A DNA stretch of 64,000 bases, taken from positions 1,118,501 to 1,182,500 of the forward strand of contig NZ_AP022847.1 in the NCBI RefSeq assembly GCF_015100395.1, given 5' to 3'. The translations under genes were made by a program, and so were the position numbers. Below the pieces are notes generated by a model. It was given only the letters and a program-made list of their open reading frames with translations. It had not been told where the DNA came from and made no database searches. This document shows positions 47,175 through 55,826 of the stretch, piece after piece (within the stretch, counting starts at the first letter, position 1; every line of letters begins with the position of its first letter). The DNA comes from Nitrosophilus alvini. Lineage in GTDB: Bacteria > Campylobacterota > Campylobacteria > Campylobacterales > Nitratiruptoraceae.

Positions 47175-48157
47175 ATCTCAATGACCTCCCCGATTGCCGG
47201 CATCAGTGTCTCGGCGTGTATGCCGGGATGATTTTTCAGATTTTTAAACCATTGGATCAGTTCATCGACACTTTCAACTGTAAGTTTGAATGCACCGTAA
47301 TGCATAGGTATAATATAGTCGGGATTAAGATCTTTTATGGCTTTAATTGTCTCACTGTGAGTCATATGCGACCCTTCCATTACATAAGGCGGATTAATCG
47401 GCATTATTGCATAGTCTATTTTGCCAAAAATTTCCGCAATTTCTTTAAAGTGTTTATTATACCCGCTGTCACCTGCGAAAAAAATTGTTTTATCACTGTT
47501 TCTGATAACAAAGCTGCCCCATAAAACTTTGTTATAATCAAACGGGTTTCTTCTGTGCCAGTGGTGAGCGGGAAGAAAGTAAATCTCTACCTCTTTTTTC
47601 GTATTATACTGCTGGTACCATCCAGCTTCCTGAACCTTTATATGCCTGTTTGCTCTTTTTATCAGCCTACCCATTTTAAGAGGCACCAGAGCCTCTTTTA
47701 TCTGGTTTCCCGCATATCTGATAGTTTTTATATCCAGATGATCATGGTGTCCGTGAGAAATGAGCATATAATCTATACTGCCCAGCTCTTTAATATGCAA
47801 AGGAGCAGGCATAAGTCTCTTTTTAAATGGAATAGAAGAGAAACAAGGATCAGTTATAATCCTTATTCCGCTTATCTGCATAAGAAAAGTAGCATGACCC
47901 AGCCATACGATAAAATCCTCTTTTTTTTCCAAAAAACCTTTATCTTCAATAACAGGAAGAAGAGTTTCCTCTATATTTTTCTCTTTTTTTATAGTTCTTT
48001 CTATAAACCTGACTATACTTTTCGATTTTGTTGTGATTTTTTTACTTCTAGCTTCATACTCTCCGGCAAAACGTCCTCTTTTATAAGGAACACCTTTAAA
48101 TCCGGGCTTTATACTTTTAAGATTTTCATTTTTAAGATATTTTAGTTTTTGAAACAA
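47171..48157 (-). CDS. Metallo-beta-lactamase fold hydrolase (NAPE-PLD/UlaG-like)
   Basis: A 328-residue cytosolic metallo-hydrolase. The zinc motif is SHGHHDHLD; WLGHATFLMQISG and TDPCFSSIPFKKRLMPAP are typical of the group that includes N-acyl-phosphatidylethanolamine phospholipase D and UlaG. More ligands are in FLPAHHWHRRNPFD, FAGDSGYNKHF and PMHYGAF. The substrate is uncertain: a lipid phosphodiester or a lactone. It is divergent from the DUF2238 gene and coupled to the unknown gene downstream. It belongs to a cassette inserted between folP and ligA relative to Campylobacter. Confidence 0.87.
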
Positions 48158-48256
48158 TTTAACCTCATTAGAGAATTTCAGCTTATTAAAGATATTTTAA
48201 AATTATACCAAATAGAATGTAAGCAATAAAACACTATTATCTCAACAAGGTACTTT

Positions 48257-48850
48257 ATGAAAAAAGCTGTGACTTTCTTATTTATACTTTTCTGGATCAT
48301 TATGGCTTTCTCGCCGCACGACAGAATTGTATGGCTTGCGGAGAATATTATCTTTCTTTTTGCGTTTCCACTTGTAATATATCTGGATAAAAAATACAGA
48401 TTCAGTAATACTACTTTTTTAATGCTGTTTATATTTGGTATTTTCCATATTATAGGTTCATATTTTACCTATAACGACGTACCTTTTTTTACATTTGAAA
48501 TATTTGGAGAAAAAAGAAACTATTATGACAGATTTGTACATTTTCTTTTCGGTCTTCTTGTATATCCGGCTTTTTTTGAAATTTACTATCATCAAAAGTT
48601 CACAAAAAAGACAAGTTTTCTGATAGCTTTTCTGTTTATAATGACAATTTCCTCATTTTATGAGATAGCCGAATGGCTGCTCATAGAAATTACCCATTCA
48701 AACGGACAGGGAAGTTATCTTATAACTCAGGGAGATGAATGGGATTCCCAAAAAGATATGATATGTGCAGCGACAGGGGCACTTTTATCGTATCTTGTCG
48801 TTTCGGCCGTACTTCAAAACAACACCTCTGAAACTAACCGTTTCTCTTGA
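48257..48850 (+). CDS. DUF2238 (YjdF-like) membrane protein
   Basis: A 197-residue inner-membrane protein with about six hydrophobic segments. The DUF2238 hallmark is DRFVHFLFGLLVYPAFFEIYY, followed by SFYEIAEWLL and TQGDEWDSQKDMICAATGAL, with conserved histidine, glutamate and aspartate facing the membrane. Function unknown. It is the only plus-strand gene within a run of minus-strand genes (folP to cmoA), and its last 17 bases overlap the rlmI 3' end in convergent orientation. Confidence 0.83.
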   Translation: MKKAVTFLFILFWIIMAFSPHDRIVWLAENIIFLFAFPLVIYLDKKYRFSNTTFLMLFIFGIFHIIGSYFTYNDVPFFTFEIFGEKRNYYDRFVHFLFGLLVYPAFFEIYYHQKFTKKTSFLIAFLFIMTISSFYEIAEWLLIEITHSNGQGSYLITQGDEWDSQKDMICAATGALLSYLVVSAVLQNNTSETNRFS

Positions 48851-50000
48851 AAAGAATTCCTTTCAGATACAATGAATGGGGAATATTCAATATATAAGGA
48901 TGGTCCGTATCCTGATAGAGGTGTTCCATAACTTCAAGTCTTATGCCTGTATCTTTTGAAGCTTTGAGAGCTATATCTTTAAGATCATCCATATCTATAT
49001 AATGCGAGCATGAAAAAATGCAAATCATTCCGTCTTTGTCAACCAATTTAAGACCGTTTACGAAAAGATCTTTAAAACCTCTGAGTGCACTTCTTTTCTT
49101 ATCTTTCGATTTTGCAAACGACGGCGGGTCCAGCAATACAACATCATATTTGACTTTTTTATTCCTGAGTTCTCTTAGATAATCAAAAGCGTTTGCCTCT
49201 ACTGCATCTCTCAAAGGCGCACCGTTAAGAGAGAAATTTCTTTTGGCAAGTAATAGAGCCTCTGATGAGATATCGACAATGGTAACTTCCGCCTCTTTTT
49301 TTGCAGCCGCATAAAGTCCGAATCCGCCGGCATGCGAAAAAACATCAAGAACTCTGTCTCTTTTTTTGATATATTTTGTGACAATCTCTCTGTTACGTCT
49401 CTGATCAAGATAAAATCCGGTCTTCTGTCCGCCGGTAATATCGATACAAAATTTTACATCGTTTTCTTCTATGATTATCTCATCCGGTATTTCACCTAAA
49501 ACTGTCGTTTCAAAATCCGCAACCCCCTCTTTTTTCAAAGAGTAGAAATCAGCATTGACATATATGCCTTTGGGAGTGAAAATCTCTGATAAAAGCTTTA
49601 GTATTGTATCTTTTAAACGCAAGATTCCCGCTGTATTAAACTGACATGAGAGATAATCGCCATATTTGTCTACGATGAGTCCCGGTAGCATATCCGCTTC
49701 TGAGTGTATGAGTCTGTAAGCGTCACTGTTTATATTCTCTCTTTTCAAGGAAGCATCTAAAATCTTCTCTTTAAGAAACTCTTCATCTATATCTTTTACT
49801 TTAAAATCAAAGACTCTTACAGATATTATGCTATTTGTATTTATGTATCCTACAGCATATGACTTTCCAAGTTCATCTCTTACAATGACAATCTCACCTT
49901 TTTCATAATCTTCATCGGATAAAATCTCATTTTTGTAGACCCACGGGAAAAATTTTTCAAGCTTTAGAGCACTAGAACGCGATACAACAACCTCTTTCAC
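48834..50000 (-). CDS. rlmI: Class I rRNA m5C methyltransferase (RlmI family)
   Basis: A 388-residue enzyme with the layout of RlmI (m5C1962 of 23S rRNA): PUA domain (residues 1-75, PWVYKNEILSDEDYEKGE), a middle EEHL-like region (RREN-rich; INVDKYGDYLS-type GLIVDKYGD), and a Rossmann domain with DVFSHAGGFGLYAA, VDISSEALLLAKRN, VLLDPPSFAKSK and the catalytic cysteine in FSCSHY. GGATAAATG-type context starts it. It is downstream of folP on the same strand, eight bases away, and ends in overlap with DUF2238. Confidence 0.9.
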   Translation of the reverse strand: MKEVVVSRSSALKLEKFFPWVYKNEILSDEDYEKGEIVIVRDELGKSYAVGYINTNSIISVRVFDFKVKDIDEEFLKEKILDASLKRENINSDAYRLIHSEADMLPGLIVDKYGDYLSCQFNTAGILRLKDTILKLLSEIFTPKGIYVNADFYSLKKEGVADFETTVLGEIPDEIIIEENDVKFCIDITGGQKTGFYLDQRRNREIVTKYIKKRDRVLDVFSHAGGFGLYAAAKKEAEVTIVDISSEALLLAKRNFSLNGAPLRDAVEANAFDYLRELRNKKVKYDVVLLDPPSFAKSKDKKRSALRGFKDLFVNGLKLVDKDGMICIFSCSHYIDMDDLKDIALKASKDTGIRLEVMEHLYQDTDHPYILNIPHSLYLKGILFKRNG

Positions 50001-50008
50001 ATTTATCC

Positions 50009-51151
50009 TTATATATTTTCAACTGCTTTTAATACTTCCAATGCCTGAAAGTGCTCTTTCACATCATGACATCTTATGATAGAAGCACCGTTTTGGTATG
50101 CTTTCATATGAAGAGCCAAAGAGCCCGGCAGCCTCTCTTCAACAGATGATGAAACTATCATATCTATCATAGATTTCCTGCTGGCTCCTACAAGTATCTC
50201 ACATCCAAATCTTTTAAATTCTGACAAATCTCTTATTATCTCAAGATTATGCTGAAGCTTTTTGCCAAAACCGATTCCGGGGTCTAGTATGATATTTTCT
50301 CTTTTTATGCCGAAAAACTCTGCTTTTTCTAATCTTTTTTCAAAAAAATCGGATATTTCGATAACCACATCTTCATATTCAGGATTTTTCTGCATGGTTT
50401 TGGGCTCGCCTTTCATATGCATTATAACAGCTTTGGCATCATGTTTTGCGACAATTTTTGCAACTTCCTCATCTTTTAACCCAGTAATATCATTTGCGAT
50501 TTTAAAGCCTCTTTGAAGTGCATACTCTATGACTTTCGGCCTGAAACTGTCTATACTAAATAGCGCTTTTTCGTATAGTTTTGAAGAATATATCACATCA
50601 ATAACAGGTTTTACCCTTTGAAGCTCATCTTCTTCGTTTACCGGTTCACTTCCCGGCCTGCTTGAGACTCCGCCTATATCTATGATATCCGCGCCCTCTT
50701 CTATCATCCTCTCGACGGCTTTTATAGCATTTGCCTCTTTAAATCTGCTTCCTGGATAAAAACTGTCCTCGTTTGCATTTATAACGCCCATAATTTTTAG
50801 TGGATACTCTTTTTCGCGCAGATACTGCTGCAGTCTTTTTGCCAACTCTTTAAGTCCGAAAGGCTGTGCAAGCTCTTTTCTTGAAAGCTGCTCTATCTCT
50901 CTTTTTGTCCCTATGAGAAGTGCATCCACTCTTTTGTCCGAACAGATAATCGTACCACGGGGTACAGCAAGATCTGCACCCAAAGAAAGGGCATCCTGTT
51001 TTAGAATATTCGCCGCTCCCACATGCATACCCTTAATAAAAAAAAGAGATAGGGTACTTTTTTTGGACATTATTTTTATTCCTGGCTTTTCTACATCCAG
51101 TTTTTTCAAAAAGAGACCGATATCTTTGATATCAATTTTCTTTATTTTCAT
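50009..51151 (-). CDS. folP: Dihydropteroate synthase
   Basis: Joins p-aminobenzoate to dihydropterin pyrophosphate in folate synthesis; the sulfonamide target. Barrel motifs: IMGVINANEDSFYPGSR, IDIGGVSSRPGS, SIDSFRPKVIEYAL, NDITGLKDEEV, HMKGEPKTMQ, LDPGIGFGKK and the final RCHDVKEHFQAL. At 380 residues it has about 110 extra N-terminal residues (including STLSLFFIKGMHVGAANILKQDA), as Campylobacter and Helicobacter FolP do. One base after the holB stop; start ATG 51151. Third in lysC-hobA-holB-folP. Confidence 0.94.
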   Translation of the reverse strand: MKIKKIDIKDIGLFLKKLDVEKPGIKIMSKKSTLSLFFIKGMHVGAANILKQDALSLGADLAVPRGTIICSDKRVDALLIGTKREIEQLSRKELAQPFGLKELAKRLQQYLREKEYPLKIMGVINANEDSFYPGSRFKEANAIKAVERMIEEGADIIDIGGVSSRPGSEPVNEEDELQRVKPVIDVIYSSKLYEKALFSIDSFRPKVIEYALQRGFKIANDITGLKDEEVAKIVAKHDAKAVIMHMKGEPKTMQKNPEYEDVVIEISDFFEKRLEKAEFFGIKRENIILDPGIGFGKKLQHNLEIIRDLSEFKRFGCEILVGASRKSMIDMIVSSSVEERLPGSLALHMKAYQNGASIIRCHDVKEHFQALEVLKAVENI

Positions 51152-51152
51152 A

Positions 51153-51779
51153 TTACTTCTTTCTCTTTTTTGCTTTCAGAAGCATCAGAAGTACAGCTGT
51201 AAGGACGTTCTTGATACTGGCATTTAGTTCAAGAAGCCTGTATGCTTTTGAAAAGAATTCCAGCTCTTTTTCATTCAGCACAATATTGTTTTCAACACTT
51301 TTTTTAATAAGCAATTCTATAATTTTTTTTGCATCTTTTCTCTCAAGACGCTGATTTTCCTTTACAAATGAATAGATCTGGGCAAGATCGAGTCTGTCAA
51401 TATCCAACGGAAGCTCAAAATCATCTTTTCTGCTTTTAAGAGACTTTAGAGGAAGTCTGGAACGAATCGTGGGCAAAAGGGAGGATTTTGATTTTGCCAT
51501 CATTATAAAAATTATGTTTTTAGGGGGTTCTTCAAGAATTTTAAGAAGAGTATTCTGTGAGTAAATATTGTATTTTTCTGCGGCAAGGATGATGTATTTC
51601 AAAGATTCACTCGCTATATAAGCCTCTTTGATAACATCTTTCGCATCATCTATTTTAAACTCGTCTCGCCTAAAAATATGCAAAAAAGCAGGCTTTATAT
51701 TATCTTTGAAAAACTCTTCGATTTTCTCAAAATCTTCAGTGATTATTATCTGGCTTTTGAGTTCAATTTTATCTGCCAA
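51153..51779 (-). CDS. holB: DNA polymerase III delta-prime subunit (short form)
   Basis: Clamp-loader subunit. The AAA+ core is much reduced: about 208 residues, no Walker A, but KDVIKEAYIASES, YIILAAEKYNIYSQNTLLKILEEPPKNI (outlined) with sensor-1-like residues, and LLPTIRSRL with the SRC-like arginine position. This short delta-prime is normal for Campylobacterota. Both possible starts are TTG; I prefer 51779 since AAGG is seven bases upstream, while 51785 is too near. It follows hobA by nine bases. Identity rests partly on gene order. Confidence 0.87.
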   Translation of the reverse strand: MADKIELKSQIIITEDFEKIEEFFKDNIKPAFLHIFRRDEFKIDDAKDVIKEAYIASESLKYIILAAEKYNIYSQNTLLKILEEPPKNIIFIMMAKSKSSLLPTIRSRLPLKSLKSRKDDFELPLDIDRLDLAQIYSFVKENQRLERKDAKKIIELLIKKSVENNIVLNEKELEFFSKAYRLLELNASIKNVLTAVLLMLLKAKKRKK

Positions 51780-51788
51780 CTGCAAGCC

Positions 51789-52337
51789 TTATAGTTTTAT
51801 TTCCACTTCTCCGAACATTGCCGCATCTATACTTTTGTCAAAAAGCCTAAAAAGCTGGAAAAGTTTTAGATCTAGCAGATCATCAAAAGATTTGAGATAG
51901 AAGCTGTTTTGCATCTCCTCATCCATTATCCACAAAAAACTGTCATCTTTTCTTTTTGCAATCTGACATCTAGGGCTTTCGCTTTTGCCGATATACCAGA
52001 AAAAATAATCATCTTTGAAAGAGAGTGAAAGCATATCATATAAAATATCTACATCTTCGGCTTTTTTGATTCTGTCTATATAGGGATAAAGATCTTTTAG
52101 CCGATAGAAAGGCAGTAAAGGCCTGTTTTTATGAGGTCTGTTTATAGATGAGAGTATATAATCTCCAAACCATTCTCTTTCTTCATCTGTTACAATTATT
52201 ACACTCTGGCCGCTTAAAAGCTTTTCAAGTGCACTTACTGCAAGAGGCATCCAGTCGTAACGCCTCTCTTCAAGCCAACTCATTAAAGCATCGTCATATC
52301 TGATGGTGTTAAGCGTCCACCTGTCAAACTCTTGCAT
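51789..52337 (-). CDS. hobA: DnaA-binding replication initiation factor HobA
   Basis: HobA tetramers bind DnaA domain I and organise it at oriC; it replaces DiaA in Campylobacterota. The 182 residues agree with H. pylori HobA in the middle and end: YILSSINRPH with RPLLPFYR, MLSLSFKDDYFFWYIGK, DSFLWIMDEEM, and LLDLKLFQLFRLFDKSID. SIS-like fold, no catalytic site. AAGGAAAATT precedes the ATG. Placement between lysC and holB is the same as in H. pylori. Together these make the identification firm and place the organism. Confidence 0.93.
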   Translation of the reverse strand: MQEFDRWTLNTIRYDDALMSWLEERRYDWMPLAVSALEKLLSGQSVIIVTDEEREWFGDYILSSINRPHKNRPLLPFYRLKDLYPYIDRIKKAEDVDILYDMLSLSFKDDYFFWYIGKSESPRCQIAKRKDDSFLWIMDEEMQNSFYLKSFDDLLDLKLFQLFRLFDKSIDAAMFGEVEIKL

Positions 52338-52361
52338 AATTTTCCTTGCTTTTCAAATGGG

Positions 52362-53567
52362 CTATTTGTCCAACTCATAAGCCCTATGCAATGCTCTTAC
52401 CGCCAATTCACTGTATTTTTCATCGATAATCATGGAGATTTTTATCTCACTTGTGCTGATCATCATTATATTGATATTTTCCTGAGCCAAAGTCTCAAAT
52501 GCTTTTGAAGCTACTCCGCTGTGAGATTTCATACCTACGCCTACAATTGATACTTTAGCTATATTGCTGTCATAATCAACAGACTCATAATCCTCTTTAA
52601 ACTGTTCCATTACCTGTTTTGCGCGTTCTAATTCACTTTGGGGCACAGTAAAATCAAGGTTTGTCTTTCCATCATGCCCTATGGTTTGAACTATCATGTC
52701 TACATTTATATTTTCGCCTGCAAGAGCTTTAAACAGCTCCGCAGCAATACCAGGCCTGTCTTTTACACCTCTAAGACTCACACGTGCCTGATTTTTATCG
52801 AGTGCAATTCCGCTGACAAGTGGCTTTTCCATAATATCCTCTTCCTTTGTTATTATAGTTCCCGGATTCTCGTTGAAACTGCTTTTGGCTTCTATGATAA
52901 CACCTAGTTTTTTTGCAAGTTCTACTGACCGGTTTTGTAAAACTTTGGCACCGAGACTGGCAAGCTCTAACATTTCGTCATAACTGATTTTTTCAAGCTT
53001 TTTTGCTCTGGGCTCGATTCTTGGGTCTGTAGTATAGACGCCGTCAACATCGGAATATATTTCACATCTGCCCGCTCCAAGCGCTCCGGCTATAGCAACA
53101 GCGGTGAGGTCGCTTCCTCCGCGCCCCAGCGTAGTAACTTTTCCATCTTTTGTAATCCCTTGAAAACCGGCAACTACTACGATTTTGCCTTCTTTTACGG
53201 CATTTTCTATAGGTTTTGGATCAATTTTTTCTATCCTTGCGGTCGTATGCGCCTCATCCGTGACGATTCCCGCCTGTCTGCCGGTCATTGCAACAGTAGG
53301 ATACCCCATCTCATTCAAAGCGATAGAAAGCAGAGCGGATGTAACTCTCTCTCCGGAACTGAGCAGCAGATCCATATCTCTTCTGCTCGGAGTCGGGCTG
53401 AAATGTTTCGCATATTCTATAAGTTTGTTTGTTTCCCCGCTCATTGCTGATACTACGACAACCACATCGTTGCCCTGGGCTCTTGTTTTGGCAACCCTTT
53501 TTGCTACGTTCTCTATCCTTTCAAGGGTTCCTACGCTTGTTCCTCCGTATTTTTGAACGATAAGCAT
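52362..53567 (-). CDS. lysC: Aspartate kinase
   Basis: First step of lysine, threonine and methionine synthesis. The kinase begins [18 protein letters not shown] and contains [22 protein letters not shown] and [13 protein letters not shown]. Two C-terminal ACT domains ([18 protein letters not shown] and [19 protein letters not shown]) imply feedback by lysine or threonine. 401 residues. The start is the ATG at 53567 with GGAGAAGGT directly upstream; the reading frame stays open another 24 codons through a heptamer repeat, which I do not regard as coding. Confidence 0.96.
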   Translation of the reverse strand: MLIVQKYGGTSVGTLERIENVAKRVAKTRAQGNDVVVVVSAMSGETNKLIEYAKHFSPTPSRRDMDLLLSSGERVTSALLSIALNEMGYPTVAMTGRQAGIVTDEAHTTARIEKIDPKPIENAVKEGKIVVVAGFQGITKDGKVTTLGRGGSDLTAVAIAGALGAGRCEIYSDVDGVYTTDPRIEPRAKKLEKISYDEMLELASLGAKVLQNRSVELAKKLGVIIEAKSSFNENPGTIITKEEDIMEKPLVSGIALDKNQARVSLRGVKDRPGIAAELFKALAGENINVDMIVQTIGHDGKTNLDFTVPQSELERAKQVMEQFKEDYESVDYDSNIAKVSIVGVGMKSHSGVASKAFETLAQENINIMMISTSEIKISMIIDEKYSELAVRALHRAYELDK

Positions 53568-53584
53568 ACCTTCTCCGTTTTTGG

Positions 53585-53657
53585 TAATTCGTAATTCGTG
53601 ATTCGTAATTGGTGATTGGTGATTCGTGATCGGTTTCACTCACACTCATTCACTCAA
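53585..53657. repeat. Composite heptamer/hexamer repeat upstream of lysC
   Basis: Seven consecutive seven-base units fill 53585-53633: TAATTCG, TAATTCG, TGATTCG, TAATTGG, TGATTGG, TGATTCG, TGATCGG. They are followed by a hexamer-like CACTCACACTCATTCACTCA at 53637-53656 that runs into the nudH 3' end. Read on the minus strand the order is hexamers then heptamers, the same polarity as at 20679-20723. Confidence 0.85.
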
Positions 53658-54124
53658 ATATATCCTTCTTTTCTGAAATATTCAAGAACTTTTTTGTATA
53701 TCGGTCTTTTAAAATATGTTATATAGCGAAAAATTTTATGATATGGCACAAATTTGTATTCGATAAATTCGGGCTCTTTCGTCTTGAGGTTTATTTTTGC
53801 ACCCGGTTTGAGTCTGACTAAAAAATATTTCTGTTTCTGCCCGTCATACGGATACATCTTCTTGGCTATCATTTTTGGAAAGTCGTAGCTGACCCAGCCG
53901 GGATATTCGGCAATTATCTCTATTTCATCCGTGCCGATCTCTTCTTTGAGTTCCCTGAAAAGTGCTTCTCTTGGACTCTCCCCTTCATCTATACCACCCT
54001 GAGGAAACTGCCAGGCACCGGCTACATCGTTTCTTGACGCAATAAAAAATTCCACTTTTTCCGGATATTTTGCTGACAATATTATCGCTGCGACGTTGGG
54101 CCGATACCTTTTTTCCTCGCTCAT
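53654..54124 (-). CDS. rppH: RNA pyrophosphohydrolase (Nudix)
   Basis: Removes pyrophosphate from 5' triphosphorylated RNA and hydrolyses dinucleoside polyphosphates; also called NudH. The Nudix box is complete: GGIDEGESPREALFRELKEE then IG. The family N-terminus YRPNVAAIILSA, WQFPQGG and YEFVPYHK-like ending (EYKFVPYHKIF) agree. 156 residues. ATG 54124 has AGAGGGG upstream; nine codons before it are open but lie outside the family. It is the neighbour of lysC in relatives, and its 3' end abuts the composite repeat. Confidence 0.92.
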   Translation of the reverse strand: MSEEKRYRPNVAAIILSAKYPEKVEFFIASRNDVAGAWQFPQGGIDEGESPREALFRELKEEIGTDEIEIIAEYPGWVSYDFPKMIAKKMYPYDGQKQKYFLVRLKPGAKINLKTKEPEFIEYKFVPYHKIFRYITYFKRPIYKKVLEYFRKEGYI

Positions 54125-54151
54125 TTCCCCTCTTTCCGGGGCAGATTGCAA

Positions 54152-54189
54152 GAGGTGAGAAGTGAGTACGAAAACTCAATTCTCATCTC
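54152..54189. repeat. Imperfect inverted repeat between rppH and hemW
   Basis: Two 16-base arms (GAGGTGAGAAGTGAGT and ACTCAATTCTCATCTC) pair at 14 of 16 positions around ACGAAA. The arms also contain GTGAG/GAGAAT steps like those of the repeats elsewhere in the window. It lies between divergent promoters, so it could act as an operator or as a hairpin in the hemW leader. Confidence 0.5.
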
Positions 54190-54219
54190 CTGTCATACCC
54201 CACTCTTTTCAATGAGTGA

Positions 54220-54225
54220 TATAAT
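54220..54225 (+). promoter_or_regulatory. Probable -10 of hemW
   Basis: TATAAT at 54220-54225, about 30 bases before the TTG start; no convincing -35 is visible. Confidence 0.5.
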
Positions 54226-54256
54226 ATCCCAAATCTATTTAAAAAAGGATAAATGG

Positions 54257-55312
54257 TTGCTTTTATACTTGCATATACCTTTTTGCGACAGTAAGTGCCA
54301 CTACTGCAGTTTTAACTCGTATGTGGAAAAAACTTATCTAAAAAAGGAATATTTTGAAGCTGTAAAAAAACAGCTTATATACGAGATAGAAAGATTTAAT
54401 GTGAAAAAAAATTCCATTGAAACAGTTTTTATCGGGGGAGGAACCCCATCTACCGTGGAAGTTTCATTTTACGAAAAGTTTTTTGAAACACTCTTGCCAT
54501 ATCTAAAAAAAGATATAGAGATTACAATTGAAGCAAATCCAAACAGTGCCAAACAAGAGTGGCTAAAAGGGATACGCTCTTTGGGAGTAAACAGGATAAG
54601 TTTCGGTGTACAGAGCTTTAATGACAAAAAACTGAAGTTTTTGGGAAGAACACACAGTTCAAAACAGGCGGTCAACGCTATCTATAATGCAAAAGAAGCA
54701 GGATTTTACAATATATCTTTAGATCTGATCTACGCAACTGCAATGGACAGTAAAGAGCTGTTGCAAAAAGATATAGAGATTGCATTTTCTCTTCCTATAA
54801 ACCATCTTAGTGCATATTCACTTACAATAGAGGAAGGGACACCTTTTTCAAAAACTCCGCAGGTGCAAAAAGATGAAGAAAATATTGCATTCTGGTTTGC
54901 GGATGAGATAAAAAAAAGAGGATTTGAGCAGTATGAGATTTCAAACTTCGGAAAATACAGATCCAAGCATAACCTTGGCTACTGGAGATACAAAGATTAT
55001 ATCGGTATAGGAAGCGGTGCGGTCGGTTTTTTGAAAAACAGAAGATTTTATCCTTCAAAAAGTCCGGAAGAATATATAAAAAATCCTCTGAAAACAGATA
55101 CAGAAATATTAACGGAACAAGATATCATTACGGAAAAAATTTTTCTTGGATTAAGAAGCATAGTCGGCGTAAACAGAAAAGTTTTGAAAAAAGAGCAGAT
55201 TGAAAAGTTTGAAATTCTTGTAAAAAACGGAAAAATTTTTGAAAAAAACGGGATATATTACAACAACAACTATTTTTTGGCTGATGAGATTTCACTTTTT
55301 GTATTGAATTAG
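54257..55312 (+). CDS. hemW: Radical SAM heme chaperone HemW
   Basis: A HemN-related radical SAM protein thought to deliver heme. The cluster motif CDSKCHYC sits at the very N-terminus after LYLHIPF, as in HemW rather than true HemN; GGGTPS, EANPNS, NRISFGVQSFND and LGRTHS follow, and a C-terminal HemN_C domain ends it. No ATG suits the family N-terminus; I choose TTG 54257 with AAAGGA eight bases upstream (351 residues). The in-frame region upstream to 54146 crosses the inverted repeat and matches nothing. Confidence 0.88.
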   Translation: MLLYLHIPFCDSKCHYCSFNSYVEKTYLKKEYFEAVKKQLIYEIERFNVKKNSIETVFIGGGTPSTVEVSFYEKFFETLLPYLKKDIEITIEANPNSAKQEWLKGIRSLGVNRISFGVQSFNDKKLKFLGRTHSSKQAVNAIYNAKEAGFYNISLDLIYATAMDSKELLQKDIEIAFSLPINHLSAYSLTIEEGTPFSKTPQVQKDEENIAFWFADEIKKRGFEQYEISNFGKYRSKHNLGYWRYKDYIGIGSGAVGFLKNRRFYPSKSPEEYIKNPLKTDTEILTEQDIITEKIFLGLRSIVGVNRKVLKKEQIEKFEILVKNGKIFEKNGIYYNNNYFLADEISLFVLN

Positions 55313-55348
55313 TGCATAATTCGGGTTTAATATCTTTTAGTGTAAAAT

Positions 55349-55386
55349 TTGAGTCCGTTTATCAAGATTGTATGAACCGGATTCAA
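55349..55386 (+). promoter_or_regulatory. Inverted repeat in the hemW-tatB gap
   Basis: TTGAGTCCG and CGGATTCAA (eight of nine pairs, 20-base loop) lie between hemW and tatB, followed by AAGAAAAAC. It has no T run, so a leader hairpin or regulator site is more likely than a terminator. Confidence 0.35.
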
Positions 55387-55448
55387 GAAAAACTGCCCAA
55401 AAAAGTTTTTCGACTTAAACTCACCGATATTTTTTTAAAAGGTTGGCT

Positions 55449-55826
55449 ATGTTTGGAATGGGCTTTACCGAAATCCTTATGATTGCAATTATTGCCATTG
55501 TCTTTTTGGGGCCTGAAAAACTGCCCAATTTTCTCATAGATATGGCCAAGTTTTTCAAAAGTGTAAAAAGAGCAATAAACGATGCCAAATCTTCACTAGA
55601 AGAAGAGATAAAGATATCAGAGCTCAAAGAAGAAGCGTCCCAGTATAAGAAAAAACTGACAAGTGCCACTCAAGAGATAGAAGAACTGAAAGCTCTGAGT
55701 GAATTAAAAGAAATCAAAGATGAAGTAAAAGAGATTCAAAAGGGTCTTGAAGATAAAGAGATTGAAAGAGAAGTTGTAGATTTTAAAAAAACAGACCTTG
55801 ATGATAAGGATAAAGTAAATGTTTGA
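55449..55826 (+). CDS. tatB: Sec-independent translocase protein TatB
   Basis: Twin-arginine translocation subunit, 125 residues. The N-terminal helix MFGMGFTEILMIAIIAIVFL and the glycine-proline hinge GPEKLPNF are typical, then an amphipathic helix (MAKFFKSVKRAINDAKSS) and a long charged coil (EEEIKISELKEEASQYKKK onward). Start ATG 55449 with AAAAGG upstream; a TTG two codons earlier is too close to that site. Overlaps tatC by eight bases. Confidence 0.93.
   Translation: MFGMGFTEILMIAIIAIVFLGPEKLPNFLIDMAKFFKSVKRAINDAKSSLEEEIKISELKEEASQYKKKLTSATQEIEELKALSELKEIKDEVKEIQKGLEDKEIEREVVDFKKTDLDDKDKVNV

Noticed and set aside
47555-48145. 196-codon plus-strand ORF
   Set aside because: Antisense shadow of the metallo-hydrolase, whose zinc motif is in the other frame.
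53568-53639. N-terminal extension of lysC (24 more codons)
   Set aside because: It is a translation of the heptamer repeat; the ATG at 53567 has GGAGAAGGT upstream and matches the family N-terminus.
53585-53657. CRISPR-like array
   Set aside because: Units are seven or six bases with no spacers, and no cas gene is in the window.
54146-54256. Longer N-terminus for HemW
   Set aside because: It would cross the inverted repeat and promoter; HemW proteins begin directly before LYLHIPFCDSKCHYC.
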